Shown in pieces: positions 17,902 through 27,760 of a stretch of DNA of 64,000 nucleotides (position 1 is its first letter; each line of letters begins with the position of its first letter). Below the pieces are notes generated by a model that saw only the letters and a program-made list of their open reading frames with translations, had not been told where the DNA came from and made no database searches. A program made the translations under genes and the position numbers. The stretch comes from Halorussus gelatinilyticus (GTDB taxonomy: Archaea > Halobacteriota > Halobacteria > Halobacteriales > Haladaptataceae). The stretch is from positions 372,001 to 436,000 of the forward strand of contig NZ_CP096658.1 in assembly GCF_023238445.1 (NCBI RefSeq), in the 5' to 3' direction.

Positions 17902-18177
17902 TCAGCGCAGGTCGTTCGTCAGTTCCGCCATGTTCACGTCGTCGTCGGTGATGCCGCCCTCCTCGTGACTGGTGAACCGGATTTCGACTTCCTCGTACCG
18001 GATTACGATGGTCGGGTGGTGGAACTCCTCTTCGGCGAGTTCGCCGACTTCGCTGGCGAACGCGACGCCTTCGAGGTAGTCGTCGAACTCGTACACGCGG
18101 ACGATTTCGTCGTCGATGCGCTCCCAGCCGTCCGGAAGTTGGGTCTCGATTTCGTCGTCGGAGAGTAAGTCTGCCAT
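17902..18177 (-). CDS. Pterin-4a-carbinolamine dehydratase
   Basis: This 91-residue protein shows the dehydratase signature: WERIDDEIVRVYEFDDYLEGVAF, then EEEFHHPTIVIRYEEVEIRFTSHEEGGITDDD, with the two catalytic histidines (HHP) and the third His in SHEEGG. It dehydrates 4a-hydroxytetrahydrobiopterin or acts on a related pterin. The length is typical. The ATG at 18177 (MADLLSDDEIE) fits the family start. No aromatic amino acid hydroxylase is nearby, so the partner pathway is not shown. Confidence 0.88.
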   Translation of the reverse strand: MADLLSDDEIETQLPDGWERIDDEIVRVYEFDDYLEGVAFASEVGELAEEEFHHPTIVIRYEEVEIRFTSHEEGGITDDDVNMAELTNDLR

Positions 18178-18277
18178 GGGTGGACGTTCGGCGTTCTCGG
18201 TCAAAAAGGTCGGTGGCGCTTTCCGCCGCACGTCCGAGGAGAGAGCAGTGATTCCGTTCGGGAACTACCGAGACGCT

Positions 18278-19669
18278 TCAGTCGTCGTCGGCGATCATCG
18301 CCTGCACGTCGTCGGGCATCTGGTCGGCCATCTCGTCGGGAATCTCGCCCCCGAACTGCTCGCGGACGAACTCGGGCGGTCGGGCCGACCCCTCGTCGGC
18401 CGAATCGCCGCGCTCGCCGAAGTCCGGGTCGAACAACTGGAGCGCCGTGTTGATGGTACCCCAGTCGTCGTCAGCGGCGGCGTCGCGCAAGCTCTCGGTC
18501 GGCGGCGCGAGAAGTTGCGAGACCAGCGCGTCGGCCATCGCGGCGACGACCTCCCGCTGGTCCTCCGAGAGGTCGCCGCGGGCGTCGAGTTTCGAGAAGG
18601 CTTCCGAGAGTTCGCGTTCCTTGACGCGCTCGGCGCTCTCGTACATCGCCGAGATGACCTCGTCGGCGCGCTTGCGCTTGTAGCTCTCCAGCAGGTGTTC
18701 GAACTCCCGGTCTATCATCGCCTCGACGGACTCGGCGGCGGCCCGGCGGCGGCGCTCGGTCGCGTCGGTCACCGACTCCAACGCCGCCATGCCGTGGAGG
18801 GTCACGCCGTCCACCGCGTCCGCGGCCGGCGACACGTCCCGCGGTTGGGCGATGTCCACGACGACGCTCTCGCCCGCGTCGCGGAGGTCCTCGGCGTCGA
18901 GGACGTGGCCCTCGCTTCCGGTCGCCGTGACGACCACGTCGGCCGCGTCGAGTGCCGAGGAGAGACCGTCGAGACCGACCGCTAACGCCTCGTCGTGAGC
19001 GACCGTCTCCGTGAGTTCGGTCGCGCTGTCGAGCGATCGATTGGCGACGTAGAGCGTCTCGACGTCGGCGTCGGCGAGCGCGTGGGCCGCGATGGTGCCC
19101 ATCTCGCCCGCGCCGACGACCAGCGCCGTCGCCTCGGTCAGGGCGGTCCGCTCGTCCAGCAGGTTCACCGCCGCGCTCCCGACCGAGACGGCACCGTCGT
19201 TGATGGCGGTCTCGGTCCGGGCGCGCTCGCCGACGTGGATGGCCTTCGTCACGGCGTCGTCGAGCATCGGGCCGAGCGCGCCGACCTCGCGGGCCGACTC
19301 GTAGGCGTCCCGGACCTGTCCGAGAATCTGGTCCTCGCCGAGGACGAGCGATTCGAGTCCGGCCGCCACGCGCAGGAGGTGGCGGAGGCTCTCCTCGTGG
19401 CCCATCTCGACGACCGAGTGGCCGCCCACGTCGGGCGCGAAGTCGGCCAGCACGGCCCGGCCGGTCGCCGCGCCGTCGGTGACGACGTAGGTCTCGAACC
19501 GGTTGCACGTCTGGAGCGCGAACGCCTCGCGGACGCCCGGCACGTCGGCGAGTCGGCCCAAGACGGTCTCCGCGTCGGCGTGGCAGGCCGCCTCCACGTC
19601 GTCGAGGCTCGCGCGGTCGTGGCTGATTCGGATGCCCGAGACGACGCCGGTCGCCGCGCTCACGGGCAC
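18278..19669 (-). CDS. hemA: Glutamyl-tRNA reductase
   Basis: This 463-residue enzyme reduces glutamyl-tRNA to glutamate-1-semialdehyde, the first committed step of haem and other tetrapyrroles. It has the catalytic Cys in AFALQTCNRFETYVV, the segment GLESLVLGEDQILGQVRDAY, the NADPH-binding VVGAGEMGTIAAHAL, and the C-terminal dimerisation helices. The C-terminal tail after about residue 400 is acidic and Gly/Asp-rich. The start is a GTG at 19669; a second GTG two codons on is equally possible. The usual siroheme gene is not adjacent. The 241 bases upstream (19670-19910) hold no supported gene. Confidence 0.94.
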   Translation of the reverse strand: MPVSAATGVVSGIRISHDRASLDDVEAACHADAETVLGRLADVPGVREAFALQTCNRFETYVVTDGAATGRAVLADFAPDVGGHSVVEMGHEESLRHLLRVAAGLESLVLGEDQILGQVRDAYESAREVGALGPMLDDAVTKAIHVGERARTETAINDGAVSVGSAAVNLLDERTALTEATALVVGAGEMGTIAAHALADADVETLYVANRSLDSATELTETVAHDEALAVGLDGLSSALDAADVVVTATGSEGHVLDAEDLRDAGESVVVDIAQPRDVSPAADAVDGVTLHGMAALESVTDATERRRRAAAESVEAMIDREFEHLLESYKRKRADEVISAMYESAERVKERELSEAFSKLDARGDLSEDQREVVAAMADALVSQLLAPPTESLRDAAADDDWGTINTALQLFDPDFGERGDSADEGSARPPEFVREQFGGEIPDEMADQMPDDVQAMIADDD

Positions 19670-19910
19670 CGCCTCCCGAGTCGTGTGTCAGAGAGAGAGA
19701 TTCCGAGAGTCATGTTGTCACCCTTGAGTTCCCGCCGTACCGCTCTTATCCGGGTCTTGGTACGGCCGGTACGTAAACCCTTCCAAACGCGACACGTCCT
19801 CGCACGTGGGTGCGCGTGCGCCGCCACCGGCGTTCGTTCTCGGGTCGCCCGCGCGACACGCCGCGAGGGTCGTCTCCGGGTCGCTCGCGCGGGACCGCTC
19901 GCCCACCGTC

Positions 19911-20312
19911 TCACCCCTCCACGCCGGTCACTTCGAAGCCGAGGCCCCGAATCCCGTCGAGGATGGCCTCGTGGTCGGCACTGGCCTCGTAGTAGAACAC
20001 CACGTCGAAGGTGCCCTCGCGGAGGAGTTGCTGGCACTCCCAGACGAACGACTCGTCGTCCAGCGTCAGGCCCTGATGCTGGTTCGACGCGAAGTCGGTG
20101 TCGTCGGTGCCCGAGTAGACGAACGTGTCGGTCGGCTCGTGGCCCGCGTGTTCGGCGATGACGTCGCCCACGTCTACCGTCGCCTGATGCATCTCCGTCT
20201 CTTCGTCGCCCCCGAAGTCGGTGTGGACGACGGCCCCGTTGAGTTCGATGTCGCCGGGTTCGAGCAACTGCTTGGTCCGCCGGTAGAGGTCCTCGTCGAG
20301 TGCGTCTTCCAT
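19911..20312 (-). CDS. Conserved haloarchaeal protein of unknown function (possibly DUF5778)
   Basis: This 133-residue acidic protein has no membrane segment or signal peptide. It starts MEDALDEDLYRRTKQLLEPG and contains a Thr/Asp-rich middle with DTFVYSGTDDTDFASNQHQG. The end, TFDVVFYYEASADHEAILDGIRGLGFEVTGVEG, resembles a strand-helix-strand of a small regulatory domain. Sequence style suggests a haloarchaea-specific family, possibly DUF5778, but this could not be confirmed. No partner is evident from the context. Confidence 0.6.
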   Translation of the reverse strand: MEDALDEDLYRRTKQLLEPGDIELNGAVVHTDFGGDEETEMHQATVDVGDVIAEHAGHEPTDTFVYSGTDDTDFASNQHQGLTLDDESFVWECQQLLREGTFDVVFYYEASADHEAILDGIRGLGFEVTGVEG

Positions 20313-20475
20313 ACTCGAAGCAAGCCGACCGCCCGTTAAACGCGCTACGGTTCCGCCGAGAACGTCCGATTTCGGTGCATCGCTCGGCGGCGGTCGAGTC
20401 GGCGTATCGCGCTATCGCGCCAGCGCTGCCGCTATCGGGTCGGCGTCAATAAAAGCTCAGTTCTACGCGATACGA

Positions 20476-20670
20476 TTACAGGCGTTCGAGGTTCTTCGCG
20501 CGCGGACCCTTGTCCGCCTGCTCTATCTCGAACTCGACTTCCTGCCCCTCTTCGAGGTCGGGACCGCCGATGTCTTCCATGTGGAAGAACACGTCTTCGT
20601 CCTCGTCCTCAGTGTCGATGAAACCGTAACCGCCAGTGTCGTTGAAGAAATCAACCGTACCTTTCGCCAT
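20476..20670 (-). CDS. Cold-shock domain protein (CspA type)
   Basis: This 64-residue protein is a single cold-shock domain. It has the RNP1-like [32 protein letters not shown] and the closing [23 protein letters not shown]. It binds single-stranded nucleic acids and works as an RNA chaperone. The ATG at 20668-20670 gives the usual length. It is divergent from the cis-prenyltransferase gene starting at 20800, so the 129 bases between them carry both promoters. Confidence 0.93.
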   Translation of the reverse strand: MAKGTVDFFNDTGGYGFIDTEDEDEDVFFHMEDIGGPDLEEGQEVEFEIEQADKGPRAKNLERL

Positions 20671-20799
20671 TGCGTCTGTCCAATGGCGTTCCACGCTTAA
20701 AAAGGTATGCACCGCACCGAACCTGGTCCAGCGAGACGGTCTCGCACGAACCGTGGTCAAAAGGCTAATTGCTCTCGGCAGTGTCGATGCCACTAACGG

Positions 20800-21735
20800 A
20801 TGCTACAGTGGGCACAGCGGCGAGTTCAGGCAGCCTACGAGCGACTCCTCAGACGGGAAATCTCGGGCGCACCGACGCACGTCGCGGTCATTCAGGACGG
20901 GAATCGACGCTACGCCAGCAAACAGGGCGGCGACGCCCCCGACGGCCACCGCGCGGGCGCCCAGACGACCGAGCAGGTGTTACACTGGTGTCAGGAGATG
21001 GGAGTCGAGGAGCTGACGCTGTACACCTTCTCGACCGAGAACTTCGAGCGTCCCGACCACGAAAACGAGGCGCTGTTCGACCTGTTGGAGCGGAAACTGT
21101 ACGAGTTCGGCGACGACGACCGCGTCCACGACGGCGAAGTCTGCATTCGGGTCATCGGCGACCGGGACGCGCTTCCCGAGCGCGTCCGAGAAGCCATCGA
21201 CTACGCCGAGCGCCGGACCGAACACTACGACTCGTTCACCCTCAACGTCGCGCTGGCGTACGGCGGGCGGAACGAACTCCTCAACGCGGCCCGCGACGTG
21301 GCCAGCGCCGTCGAGGCGGGCGAACTCGACCCCGAGGACATCGACGTGTCGGCCATCGAGGACCGTATCTACGACTGCCCGGTCCGGGACGTGGACCTCA
21401 TCATCCGGACCGGCGGCGACGAGCGCACCTCGAACTTCCTGCCGTGGCACGCCAACGGCAACGAGGCCGCGGTGTTCTTCTGCACGCCCTACTGGCCCGA
21501 GTTCTCCAAAATCGACTTCCTGCGGGGTATCCGGACCTACGAGTCCCGCGAGGAGTCGTGGCGACGCGCGAAGGCCAACCGCGCGCTGGCGCTGGTCCGA
21601 GAACTGGGCGGCGTGGAACTCGAAGAAGCCCGGAGCGTCATCGACCGCTTCCGGGGGAACCTGCCGGAGGAGTCGAGCGTCGAGGAGTTGGGAATCGAGG
21701 AGTTGGACGTGGACGGCGAGTCGTCGGTGGAGTAG
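20800..21735 (+). CDS. uppS: Cis-prenyltransferase (UppS family) with catalytic N-terminal motif
   Basis: This 311-residue enzyme makes long cis-polyprenyl diphosphates for lipid-linked glycan carriers. The catalytic motif is intact: [17 protein letters not shown] (Asp33-Gly-Asn-Arg-Arg37), followed by [15 protein letters not shown] and the [13 protein letters not shown] strand. The C-terminal part, normally RxxxRxSNFLxWQ...AELYF and ending in an RxG motif, is degraded to [20 protein letters not shown]. It is extended by about 60 acidic residues without RxG. A facing gene 13 bases away has the opposite pattern, suggesting a heteromeric enzyme. Confidence 0.9.
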   Translation: MLQWAQRRVQAAYERLLRREISGAPTHVAVIQDGNRRYASKQGGDAPDGHRAGAQTTEQVLHWCQEMGVEELTLYTFSTENFERPDHENEALFDLLERKLYEFGDDDRVHDGEVCIRVIGDRDALPERVREAIDYAERRTEHYDSFTLNVALAYGGRNELLNAARDVASAVEAGELDPEDIDVSAIEDRIYDCPVRDVDLIIRTGGDERTSNFLPWHANGNEAAVFFCTPYWPEFSKIDFLRGIRTYESREESWRRAKANRALALVRELGGVELEEARSVIDRFRGNLPEESSVEELGIEELDVDGESSVE

Positions 21736-21748
21736 CGGGAAGCCCCGC

Positions 21749-22411
21749 CTACCGCCCGAACCGCCGCTGTCGATTCTTGTAGTCCAGCAACGCCCGGAGG
21801 TACTCCCGCTTCCGGAAGTCCCGCCAGTTCACGTCGGTGAAGTACAGTTCCGAGTACACCGACTGCCAGATCATGAAGTCCGAGAGGCGCTCCGCGCCGG
21901 TCTTCAACACGAGGTCGGGGTTCTCGGGGAACACCAGATGCTCCTCGACTTCGGTCTCGTCCACCTGCTCGGGGCTGAGTTCGCCGTCCTGCACGTCCGC
22001 GGCTATCTTCTGGACCGCGCCCGCGAACTCGTGTTTACCGCCGAGACCGATGGAGACCTGAATCGGTGCGTCGGCGCGCTGGGTGTCATCCGGCCCGCGG
22101 ACCGCCAACCGGCACGGGGTAGACACGTCTTCCAGTTCGCGCCGCAGGGTCGGGGCCGCCTCGGGGTCGAGGACGCTGACGTAGACGGTCACGCGCTCCG
22201 CGCCGTACTCGAAGGCCCACTCGAAGAACGCCTCCAGCGTCGCGTACGCGCCCTGTTCCAGCAGGTCGCGCTCGGTGATGATGACCGCGATGTGGTCGGG
22301 CGTGTCGGCGTCGTGCCTGCGGAGGCGGGCGGCGAGATAGCGGTCGTAGACTCCCACGCCCGAGGATTCGACGGCCACCGTCCTAAACGTCACGGACGAC
22401 GACTCGTTCAC
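21749..22411 (-). CDS. Cis-prenyltransferase paralogue lacking the catalytic DGNRR motif
   Basis: This 220-residue UppS-family protein has lost the catalytic signature: the site reads HIAVIITERDLLEQGAYATL where DGNRR is expected. Its C-terminal half is canonical, with LKTGAERLSDFMIWQSVYSELYFTDVNW and a terminal RRFGR that supplies an R-x-G motif (residues 217-219). In eukaryotic DHDDS/NgBR enzymes a non-catalytic subunit lends its RxG to the active site of the partner. The same division of labour is inferred here with the gene at 20800. It is convergent with that gene. Confidence 0.85.
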   Translation of the reverse strand: MNESSSVTFRTVAVESSGVGVYDRYLAARLRRHDADTPDHIAVIITERDLLEQGAYATLEAFFEWAFEYGAERVTVYVSVLDPEAAPTLRRELEDVSTPCRLAVRGPDDTQRADAPIQVSIGLGGKHEFAGAVQKIAADVQDGELSPEQVDETEVEEHLVFPENPDLVLKTGAERLSDFMIWQSVYSELYFTDVNWRDFRKREYLRALLDYKNRQRRFGR

Positions 22412-22798
22412 TCCGCGGTGTCATTTCGCGCCGGATTCTCCGGAGGAGTCCAGAAGTGGAACCGTCGAAGTCGGAGAGAACCCGACGAAACCTGATGGAG
22501 ACGAGAAGCTAGCTTCAGGCTTGAACGATGGAGTTGACCGCACCGCACAACACCGCGACGGCGGGCCGCGCCCGCACGCGCCGGAACGAAAATGGGCGGT
22601 TCCGCGGCGAAGCCGAGGGTCGAATCAGTCCGCACCGCGGTAAAATTCCGTCGTGTCCGAGCCGACGGAAAGCCGAACTCGATTCCCGAAACCCGCCGCT
22701 GTCGGGCGGTCGTCGGACGTTCGTCTGACGATTTCCGTTCCGAGGACGCCCGCCGCTTCGGGAGGATTAAGTGGGCGTCGGCGGAACGGGGGGATAAC
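22412..22798. other. Intergenic region, 387 bases
   Basis: This gap separates two divergently read genes and should hold both promoters. It contains the perfect 12-base palindrome GAAGCTAGCTTC (about 22506-22517) and several GC-rich imperfect repeats. No reading frame has family similarity, and no tRNA-like fold was found. An AT-containing GAGGATTAAG near 22765 may belong to the promoter of the DUF92 gene. Confidence 0.4.
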
Positions 22799-24109
22799 GT
22801 GACGACCAGAGTTCGGCGTGCGGCGGCATACGCCGTCGTCTCGACGCTGGCGCTCGCGGCACCCACGCTAGAGTGGGCGACCGCAGCGGTGTTCGGTGCA
22901 GTCGCCGTGGGCGCGCTCTCGGTCACCGACGGACCGGTGTTCGAGTGGTTCGCCCGCCCCGCGGACCGACAGGAGGGCCGTCTCCACGGCCTCGCGGCGT
23001 TCGGCTTCGCCGCGACCGGCATCGCGCTCCTCTCGTGGTTCGCGGGCTTGCCGGACCACGTTCTCGTCGCCAGCGTCCTCGTCGTCGGCTACGGCAACCT
23101 CGCCCAGCAGTTAGCGTGGCGCTTCGACGCCGAGCCGATTCTCCGAACCGGCGCGTTCGTCGCCGGGGCAATCGTCGCGGCCGTGGCGGGACAGGCCGTC
23201 GCGCTCGGCGTCGTCGGTATCGAGGTCACGCCCGTCCTGCCCGAAATCGTCTTTCTGGCGTCCAGCGGTGCCCTTCTGGCGGGACTGTTGCGCTCGGTGC
23301 TGTTCGCCCGCGACGACCCGCTGGTCATGCTCTCGGTGGCGTTCCTGCTGTGGCTGTTCGCCGACCTCGCGGTGATGGTCACCGTCGAGGGAATCGCGGT
23401 CGCGCTCGCGGTCACCGCGCTGTTCGGCTACGTCTCGTGGGCGCTCGACGCCGCCTCGATTCCGGGGATGATGACCGGCGCGCTGCTGGCGATGCTCACC
23501 ATCGTCCTCGGCGGCTACGGCTGGTTCGCGGTCCTCATCGCCTTCTTCGGCATCGGGAGCCTCTCGACGAAGTTCCGCTACGAGGAGAAGGAGGCCCGCG
23601 GCGTCGCCGAGGAGAACGAGGGCGCGCGCGGGTCGGGCAATGTCCTCGGGAACGCGGCGGTCGCGCTCGTCGCGGTCCTCGCCTACGCCGCGCAGGACAA
23701 GTTCGCGGTCGGCGGTGAGGTGTTCCTGTTCGCGTTCGCCAGTTCCATCGCCACCGCGATGAGCGACACCCTCTCCTCGGAGATCGGCGGCGTGTTCGAC
23801 GACCCGCGGCTCATCACCACGCTCGAACGCGTCGAACCGGGCACCGACGGCGCGGTGACGTGGCAGGGCGAACTCGCGGGCGCGGCGGGCGCGGCCGTCG
23901 TCGCGGCCATCGCGGCGGCCCTCTTCGGGAACGTCGGGGTGACCGGCGGTGCGGTGGTGGCCGTCGCGGGCGTCAGCGGCATGACGATGGACAGCCTGCT
24001 CGGCGCGACCCTCGAAGGCGACCGACTGGGCAATCAGGGCGTCAACTTCCTCGCCACGCTGACCGGCGCGCTCGTCGGCGCGGGTCTCGCGGTGGTCGTC
24101 CTGCCGTGA
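22799..24109 (+). CDS. DUF92 family polytopic membrane protein
   Basis: This 436-residue protein has roughly 11-12 hydrophobic segments. Its C-terminal half matches the DUF92 family: DAASIPGMMTGALLAMLTIVLGGYGWF, GIGSLSTKFRYEEKEARGVAEENEGARGSGNVLGN, FASSIATAMSDTLSSEIGG and the final GATLEGDRLGNQGVNFLATLTGAL. Some plant and bacterial relatives take part in isoprenoid or phytyl-phosphate metabolism, which would fit the neighbouring cis-prenyltransferases; this is inference. The start is a GTG at 22799. Its stop overlaps the start of the acetyltransferase (GTGA). Confidence 0.82.
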   Translation: MTTRVRRAAAYAVVSTLALAAPTLEWATAAVFGAVAVGALSVTDGPVFEWFARPADRQEGRLHGLAAFGFAATGIALLSWFAGLPDHVLVASVLVVGYGNLAQQLAWRFDAEPILRTGAFVAGAIVAAVAGQAVALGVVGIEVTPVLPEIVFLASSGALLAGLLRSVLFARDDPLVMLSVAFLLWLFADLAVMVTVEGIAVALAVTALFGYVSWALDAASIPGMMTGALLAMLTIVLGGYGWFAVLIAFFGIGSLSTKFRYEEKEARGVAEENEGARGSGNVLGNAAVALVAVLAYAAQDKFAVGGEVFLFAFASSIATAMSDTLSSEIGGVFDDPRLITTLERVEPGTDGAVTWQGELAGAAGAAVVAAIAAALFGNVGVTGGAVVAVAGVSGMTMDSLLGATLEGDRLGNQGVNFLATLTGALVGAGLAVVVLP

Positions 24110-24528
24110 TTCGACTCGCTCGCCCCGCGGACCGTGCAACTCTGCGCGAGATTCAGACCTACCTCCGGGAGCCGAATCCCGCGCTACTGGCCTACGCCAT
24201 CGACGGCCCGCCGGTCGTCCTCGTCTCCGCGACGCCCGATGGCGACCTCGCGGGCTACCTCGTCGCGCTTCACGACGGGGAGACGAGTTACGTCGCGGAA
24301 ATCGCCGTCGCGCCCGCGTACCGCCGGGAGGGGCGCGCTCGCCGCCTGCTGGCGGGGGCGTTCGATTTGCTCCGCGAGCGAGACTGCGCGACGATTCGGC
24401 TCTCGGTCCGTCCCGACAACGACGCCGCGAGACGCCTCTACGAGTCGATGGGGTTCGAGGAAGTCGGCCGAGAGGAGGGCTACTACGACGACGGGAGCGC
24501 GGCGATTACGATGCAGCGAGACCTCTAA
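24106..24528 (+). CDS. GNAT family N-acetyltransferase
   Basis: This 140-residue GNAT protein starts at a GTG overlapping the upstream stop codon. Its acetyl-CoA-binding motif A is clear (YVAEIAVAPAYRREGRARRLLAGAFDLLRERD), followed by IRLSVRPDNDAARRLYESMGFEEVGREEGYYDDG, as in RimI-like enzymes. The substrate cannot be deduced; N-terminal protein acetylation is a common role for this shape. Translational coupling to the DUF92 gene suggests they are made together. Confidence 0.85.
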   Translation: MIRLARPADRATLREIQTYLREPNPALLAYAIDGPPVVLVSATPDGDLAGYLVALHDGETSYVAEIAVAPAYRREGRARRLLAGAFDLLRERDCATIRLSVRPDNDAARRLYESMGFEEVGREEGYYDDGSAAITMQRDL

Positions 24529-24603
24529 GATAGCGATTTCTCCGGTTAAAATCGCCCGTTCACTAACCGCGGAGTTCTGACCGCCGCGGTGACACCGCGG
24601 TGG

Positions 24604-26130
24604 TCAGAACTGGTCGGCGGTCCGGACCCGCACGTTCGCGGGTCGCTTGACGAACTCCCCGCAGTCGCGCCCGACGACCTGTCCGACCCCGCGCTGGGCC
24701 GACACGTCGAGGAGGCGCTGGTCTACGGTCCCGTCCAACACGACCGCGAAGGGGGCCTCGTCGGCCGACTCCACGGCGTCGAAGGCGTTCTCGCCGGCGA
24801 CCTCGGCGAGGACGCCGAACGACTCGTCCAACAGGCGCGCGGTCCCGGTCTCGCCGTCCACGACCGCCTCGACGTGGCCCTGCACGGTCGCTGGTTCTCT
24901 GGGCGTCTCGGCCGCGGCGTCCGGGGCCGACGCGGCCTCGGCCGTCCCTTCCGTGGCGGTTCCGGCGTCCGCGACCGCCTCGGCGTCGGCGGGAGCGCCG
25001 GCGGTTTCGGCGTCCGCACCGGCCAGCGACTCGGCGTCGTCTATCGTCTCGGCTTGGACCTCCGCCTCGATGCCGTCGAAGAGGTCCGACTCGCCGGCGT
25101 CAGCGGCGTCGCTCGCCGGGTCCGCGTCGGCCGACGCAGACTCGGCGGCGGTCGGTCGGTCGGTGTCGTCCGGCGTCGCGGGACCCTCCGGTCCGGTCTC
25201 GTCGCTCTCGGGTGCGGGCCGGGCGCTCCCGTCGGTCGCCGCGGGTCCGGCCTCGCTCGCGTCGGCGGACGTCGCGTCGGCGGTGGCTTCCTCGGCCGAC
25301 CCGTCCGCTTCGTCGGCCTCCTCGCCGACCATCGACTCGTCGAAGGGTCGCTTGCTCCGGAGCGCCGACATGACCTCGTGGCGCGCCAAATCCTCGACGG
25401 ACTGATTCGCGGGCGCGAACGCCACGTAGTCGATGTCGCCGACCTGTGCGAGTTCCTTCCGGATGAGGTCGCCCCCGCGGTCGCCGTCGAGGAACGCGGT
25501 GACGGTCCGGTTCTGGGTGAGGTCGGCCACCGCGTCGGGAACGTTGGTGCCCTCGACCGCGACGGCGTTCTTGACGCCGTAGCGGAGGAGATTCAGCACG
25601 TCTGCCCGGCCCTCGACCACGATGATGGCGTCGCTGTCCTCGACGCGCGGGCCGGCGGGCAGGCCCTCGTACTCCGCGATGTCTTCGACGCGGACGCTCT
25701 GGCGGACCTCTTCGAGGATTTCCCGAGAGGTCATCACGTCCTCGTCGAACGAGTCGGTGAGCAGTTCCTTCGCGCGCTCGACTACCTTCCGGCGCTTGGC
25801 GGCGCGCACGTCCTCGATGCCCGCGGTGGCGACGGTGGCCCGACAGGGGCCGACCCGACTGATGGTTTCGAGCGCCGCCGCGAGGATGGAGGTCTCTACC
25901 TTGTCGAGACTCGACGCGATGGTGATGGTCCCGAACGACTGTCCGTTCTCGCTGTCGATGTCCACGTCGATGCGGCCGAGCTTCGAAGACTGCTGGAGGT
26001 CCCGGAGGTCTAAGTCGTCGCCGAGCAGGCCTTCGGTCTGGCCGAAGACCGCGCCGACGACGTCACTCCGCTCTACCACCCCGTCGGCAGTGATGTCCGC
26101 GTGAATGACGTATTTGGCTGTGTCGTCCAT
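24604..26130 (-). CDS. dnaG: DNA primase DnaG (archaeal type)
   Basis: This 508-residue protein begins with the archaeal DnaG domain ([31 protein letters not shown]). It has a TOPRIM domain at about residues 168-245, with Glu173 ([12 protein letters not shown]) and Asp215/Asp217 (FLDGDRGG) as metal ligands. About 150 residues of Ala/Asp/Glu/Ser/Thr low-complexity linker follow (about residues 268-420), before a conserved C-terminal segment ([21 protein letters not shown]). Archaeal DnaG acts in replication and also associates with the exosome. The linker is longer than usual and is common only in haloarchaea. Confidence 0.93.
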   Translation of the reverse strand: MDDTAKYVIHADITADGVVERSDVVGAVFGQTEGLLGDDLDLRDLQQSSKLGRIDVDIDSENGQSFGTITIASSLDKVETSILAAALETISRVGPCRATVATAGIEDVRAAKRRKVVERAKELLTDSFDEDVMTSREILEEVRQSVRVEDIAEYEGLPAGPRVEDSDAIIVVEGRADVLNLLRYGVKNAVAVEGTNVPDAVADLTQNRTVTAFLDGDRGGDLIRKELAQVGDIDYVAFAPANQSVEDLARHEVMSALRSKRPFDESMVGEEADEADGSAEEATADATSADASEAGPAATDGSARPAPESDETGPEGPATPDDTDRPTAAESASADADPASDAADAGESDLFDGIEAEVQAETIDDAESLAGADAETAGAPADAEAVADAGTATEGTAEAASAPDAAAETPREPATVQGHVEAVVDGETGTARLLDESFGVLAEVAGENAFDAVESADEAPFAVVLDGTVDQRLLDVSAQRGVGQVVGRDCGEFVKRPANVRVRTADQF

Positions 26131-26338
26131 GAGTGATGAACTGCCCCGGTGAGGGGCGTGATGGTGATGAGTCCATGAGCGTCGCGGCCATGGATGTTTT
26201 AAAATCGTACGGCCTGACTGAAATACCTGTCGTCAGCAGAACTGTTTACGCCTATTCCTTTACCGATTTTTGATAGTTCTCCCCGGAGCGGCCGTCATCG
26301 TAAAGGCCGTCTCGGGCATCAGTTCGCCCGTACAGACG

Positions 26339-27760
26339 ATGCGCGTCCTCTTCGTTCCGGAACTCTATCGCCCCGACGACGCGACGGCCAACGGCACGCT
26401 CAACGACGCGGTGGCGCTGGTCGAGGAGTGGCTCGCCCGCGACGACTCGCTTCACGTCTACTGGCTCCTCGCACCGCCCGAAGTGGCGAACTACGACCCC
26501 GAGTACGTCCTCGCCGACCGCGAACGCGTGACCCTCGTCGCGGCCGACCCGTTCATGCACGGCCACGAACACGAGGACGCCTTCTCCGAGACGGGCTACA
26601 CCGAGGCCCAGTTCCGAGCCATCGAGGAGGAAATCTTCGACCAATCGGGCTACGTGGACGTGGTAATCGACCAGCAGGTGACGGGGCGCTACGACATCTA
26701 CAAGTGGCTCCACCGCCTCGGCGGCGGGCCGGACGCGGCGGTCCGACCGACCGAACTCGTCGGCTACGTCCACGACCTGCGACTCCCGTTCAAGCGCCAC
26801 GGCCGCGAGATGCCCGACGGTGCCGCGATGTACGCGGAGATGGCCGCGACGACCTACACCGACGGTCTCTGGTTCAAGGCGGGCGTGGACGCCGAACGAC
26901 TGCACGAGTACGGCACTGCGGTCCTGAGCGACGAGTTGCTGGACGAACTCGTCGGTGACGCGCTCGAAACCGGGAGTCCCCTCGACTTCGAGGAGTTCAC
27001 CGAGGAGTACGCCGACGACCCCGAGCGCCTCCACGTCGCGGGGTCGGGGTGGGGCAAGAAGAACCTCGACGTGGTGCTGGACGCCGCGGAGACGCTGTAT
27101 CGGGAGTTCGGGATTCGCACGCTGATGACGAACATGGACCCGATTCCGGACGGGATGGCCGACCGCGAGTTCATGGACGCCTTCCCCGAATGCTCCCGCG
27201 AGCGCTACGAGTCGGTCCTCGACGCCGGCGACCTCGCGGTCGTCGCCTCGGACCACGAGACGATGCCCCGGACGCCCTTCGAGCAGGCCGCCAGCGGGCA
27301 GGTCCTCGTGGTGCGCGACGAACCGTGGGCGTACGACTGCGTGCCCGAGGACTACCGACTCGCCGGGAGTCTGGACGAACTGGAAACCCTCGCGGTCCGC
27401 GCGGTCCGCGACTGGGACGAGGCGGTCGCCGAGAACCGCCGGATGGTCGAACACCTGCGCGACGTTCGCGGGCCGGAGCAGTGCGGCCGCCGGACCCACC
27501 GCGACCTCCGCGAGCGCGTCGAACGGCGGGTCGAGTCGTTCGCGGACGGCGACGACGAAACGCTCCCGCGAGCCGTCGAATCGGCGACTCGCCGATTCGA
27601 CGGCGGAGTTCCGCTGGACGACCTCCGAGAGCGAGTCGCCGAGCGCGTCGGCGAGGCTGTCGAAGACGCTACCGTCACGGACCTCGTGTACGCACTCCGG
27701 TCGCTCGGCTACGCCGACGCCGGGAATCCGGGGACGCCGGTGTTCGTCCGGGCGGAGTAG
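26339..27760 (+). CDS. Glycosyltransferase-like protein, unrecognised family (copy 1)
   Basis: This 473-residue protein is not assigned to a named family. It begins MRVLFVPELYRPDDATANGT, then NYDPEYVLADRERVTL. The middle shows VGYVHDLRLPFK and GLWFKAGVDAERLHEYG. The second half has AGSGWGKKNLDVVLDAAETLYREFGIRTLM, VVASDHETMPRTPFEQAASGQVLVVRDEPW. Strand-helix alternation and the 'AxSGxxLVVR' region resemble the two Rossmann domains of GT-B glycosyltransferases. The C-terminal 100 residues look helical, with a winged-helix-like end. A paralogue lies 3.6 kb downstream at 31399. The ATG at 26339 matches the paralogue start. Confidence 0.6.
   Translation: MRVLFVPELYRPDDATANGTLNDAVALVEEWLARDDSLHVYWLLAPPEVANYDPEYVLADRERVTLVAADPFMHGHEHEDAFSETGYTEAQFRAIEEEIFDQSGYVDVVIDQQVTGRYDIYKWLHRLGGGPDAAVRPTELVGYVHDLRLPFKRHGREMPDGAAMYAEMAATTYTDGLWFKAGVDAERLHEYGTAVLSDELLDELVGDALETGSPLDFEEFTEEYADDPERLHVAGSGWGKKNLDVVLDAAETLYREFGIRTLMTNMDPIPDGMADREFMDAFPECSRERYESVLDAGDLAVVASDHETMPRTPFEQAASGQVLVVRDEPWAYDCVPEDYRLAGSLDELETLAVRAVRDWDEAVAENRRMVEHLRDVRGPEQCGRRTHRDLRERVERRVESFADGDDETLPRAVESATRRFDGGVPLDDLRERVAERVGEAVEDATVTDLVYALRSLGYADAGNPGTPVFVRAE

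Noticed and set aside
19660-20037. 125-residue minus-strand frame overlapping the hemA start
   Set aside because: It is very Arg/Pro-rich and overlaps both hemA and the 19911 gene; a shadow of GC-rich sequence.
22500-22560. Possible C/D-box small RNA (CTGATGG ... palindrome) before the DUF92 gene
   Set aside because: The box C-like sequence does not match the consensus and no box D was found at a fitting distance.
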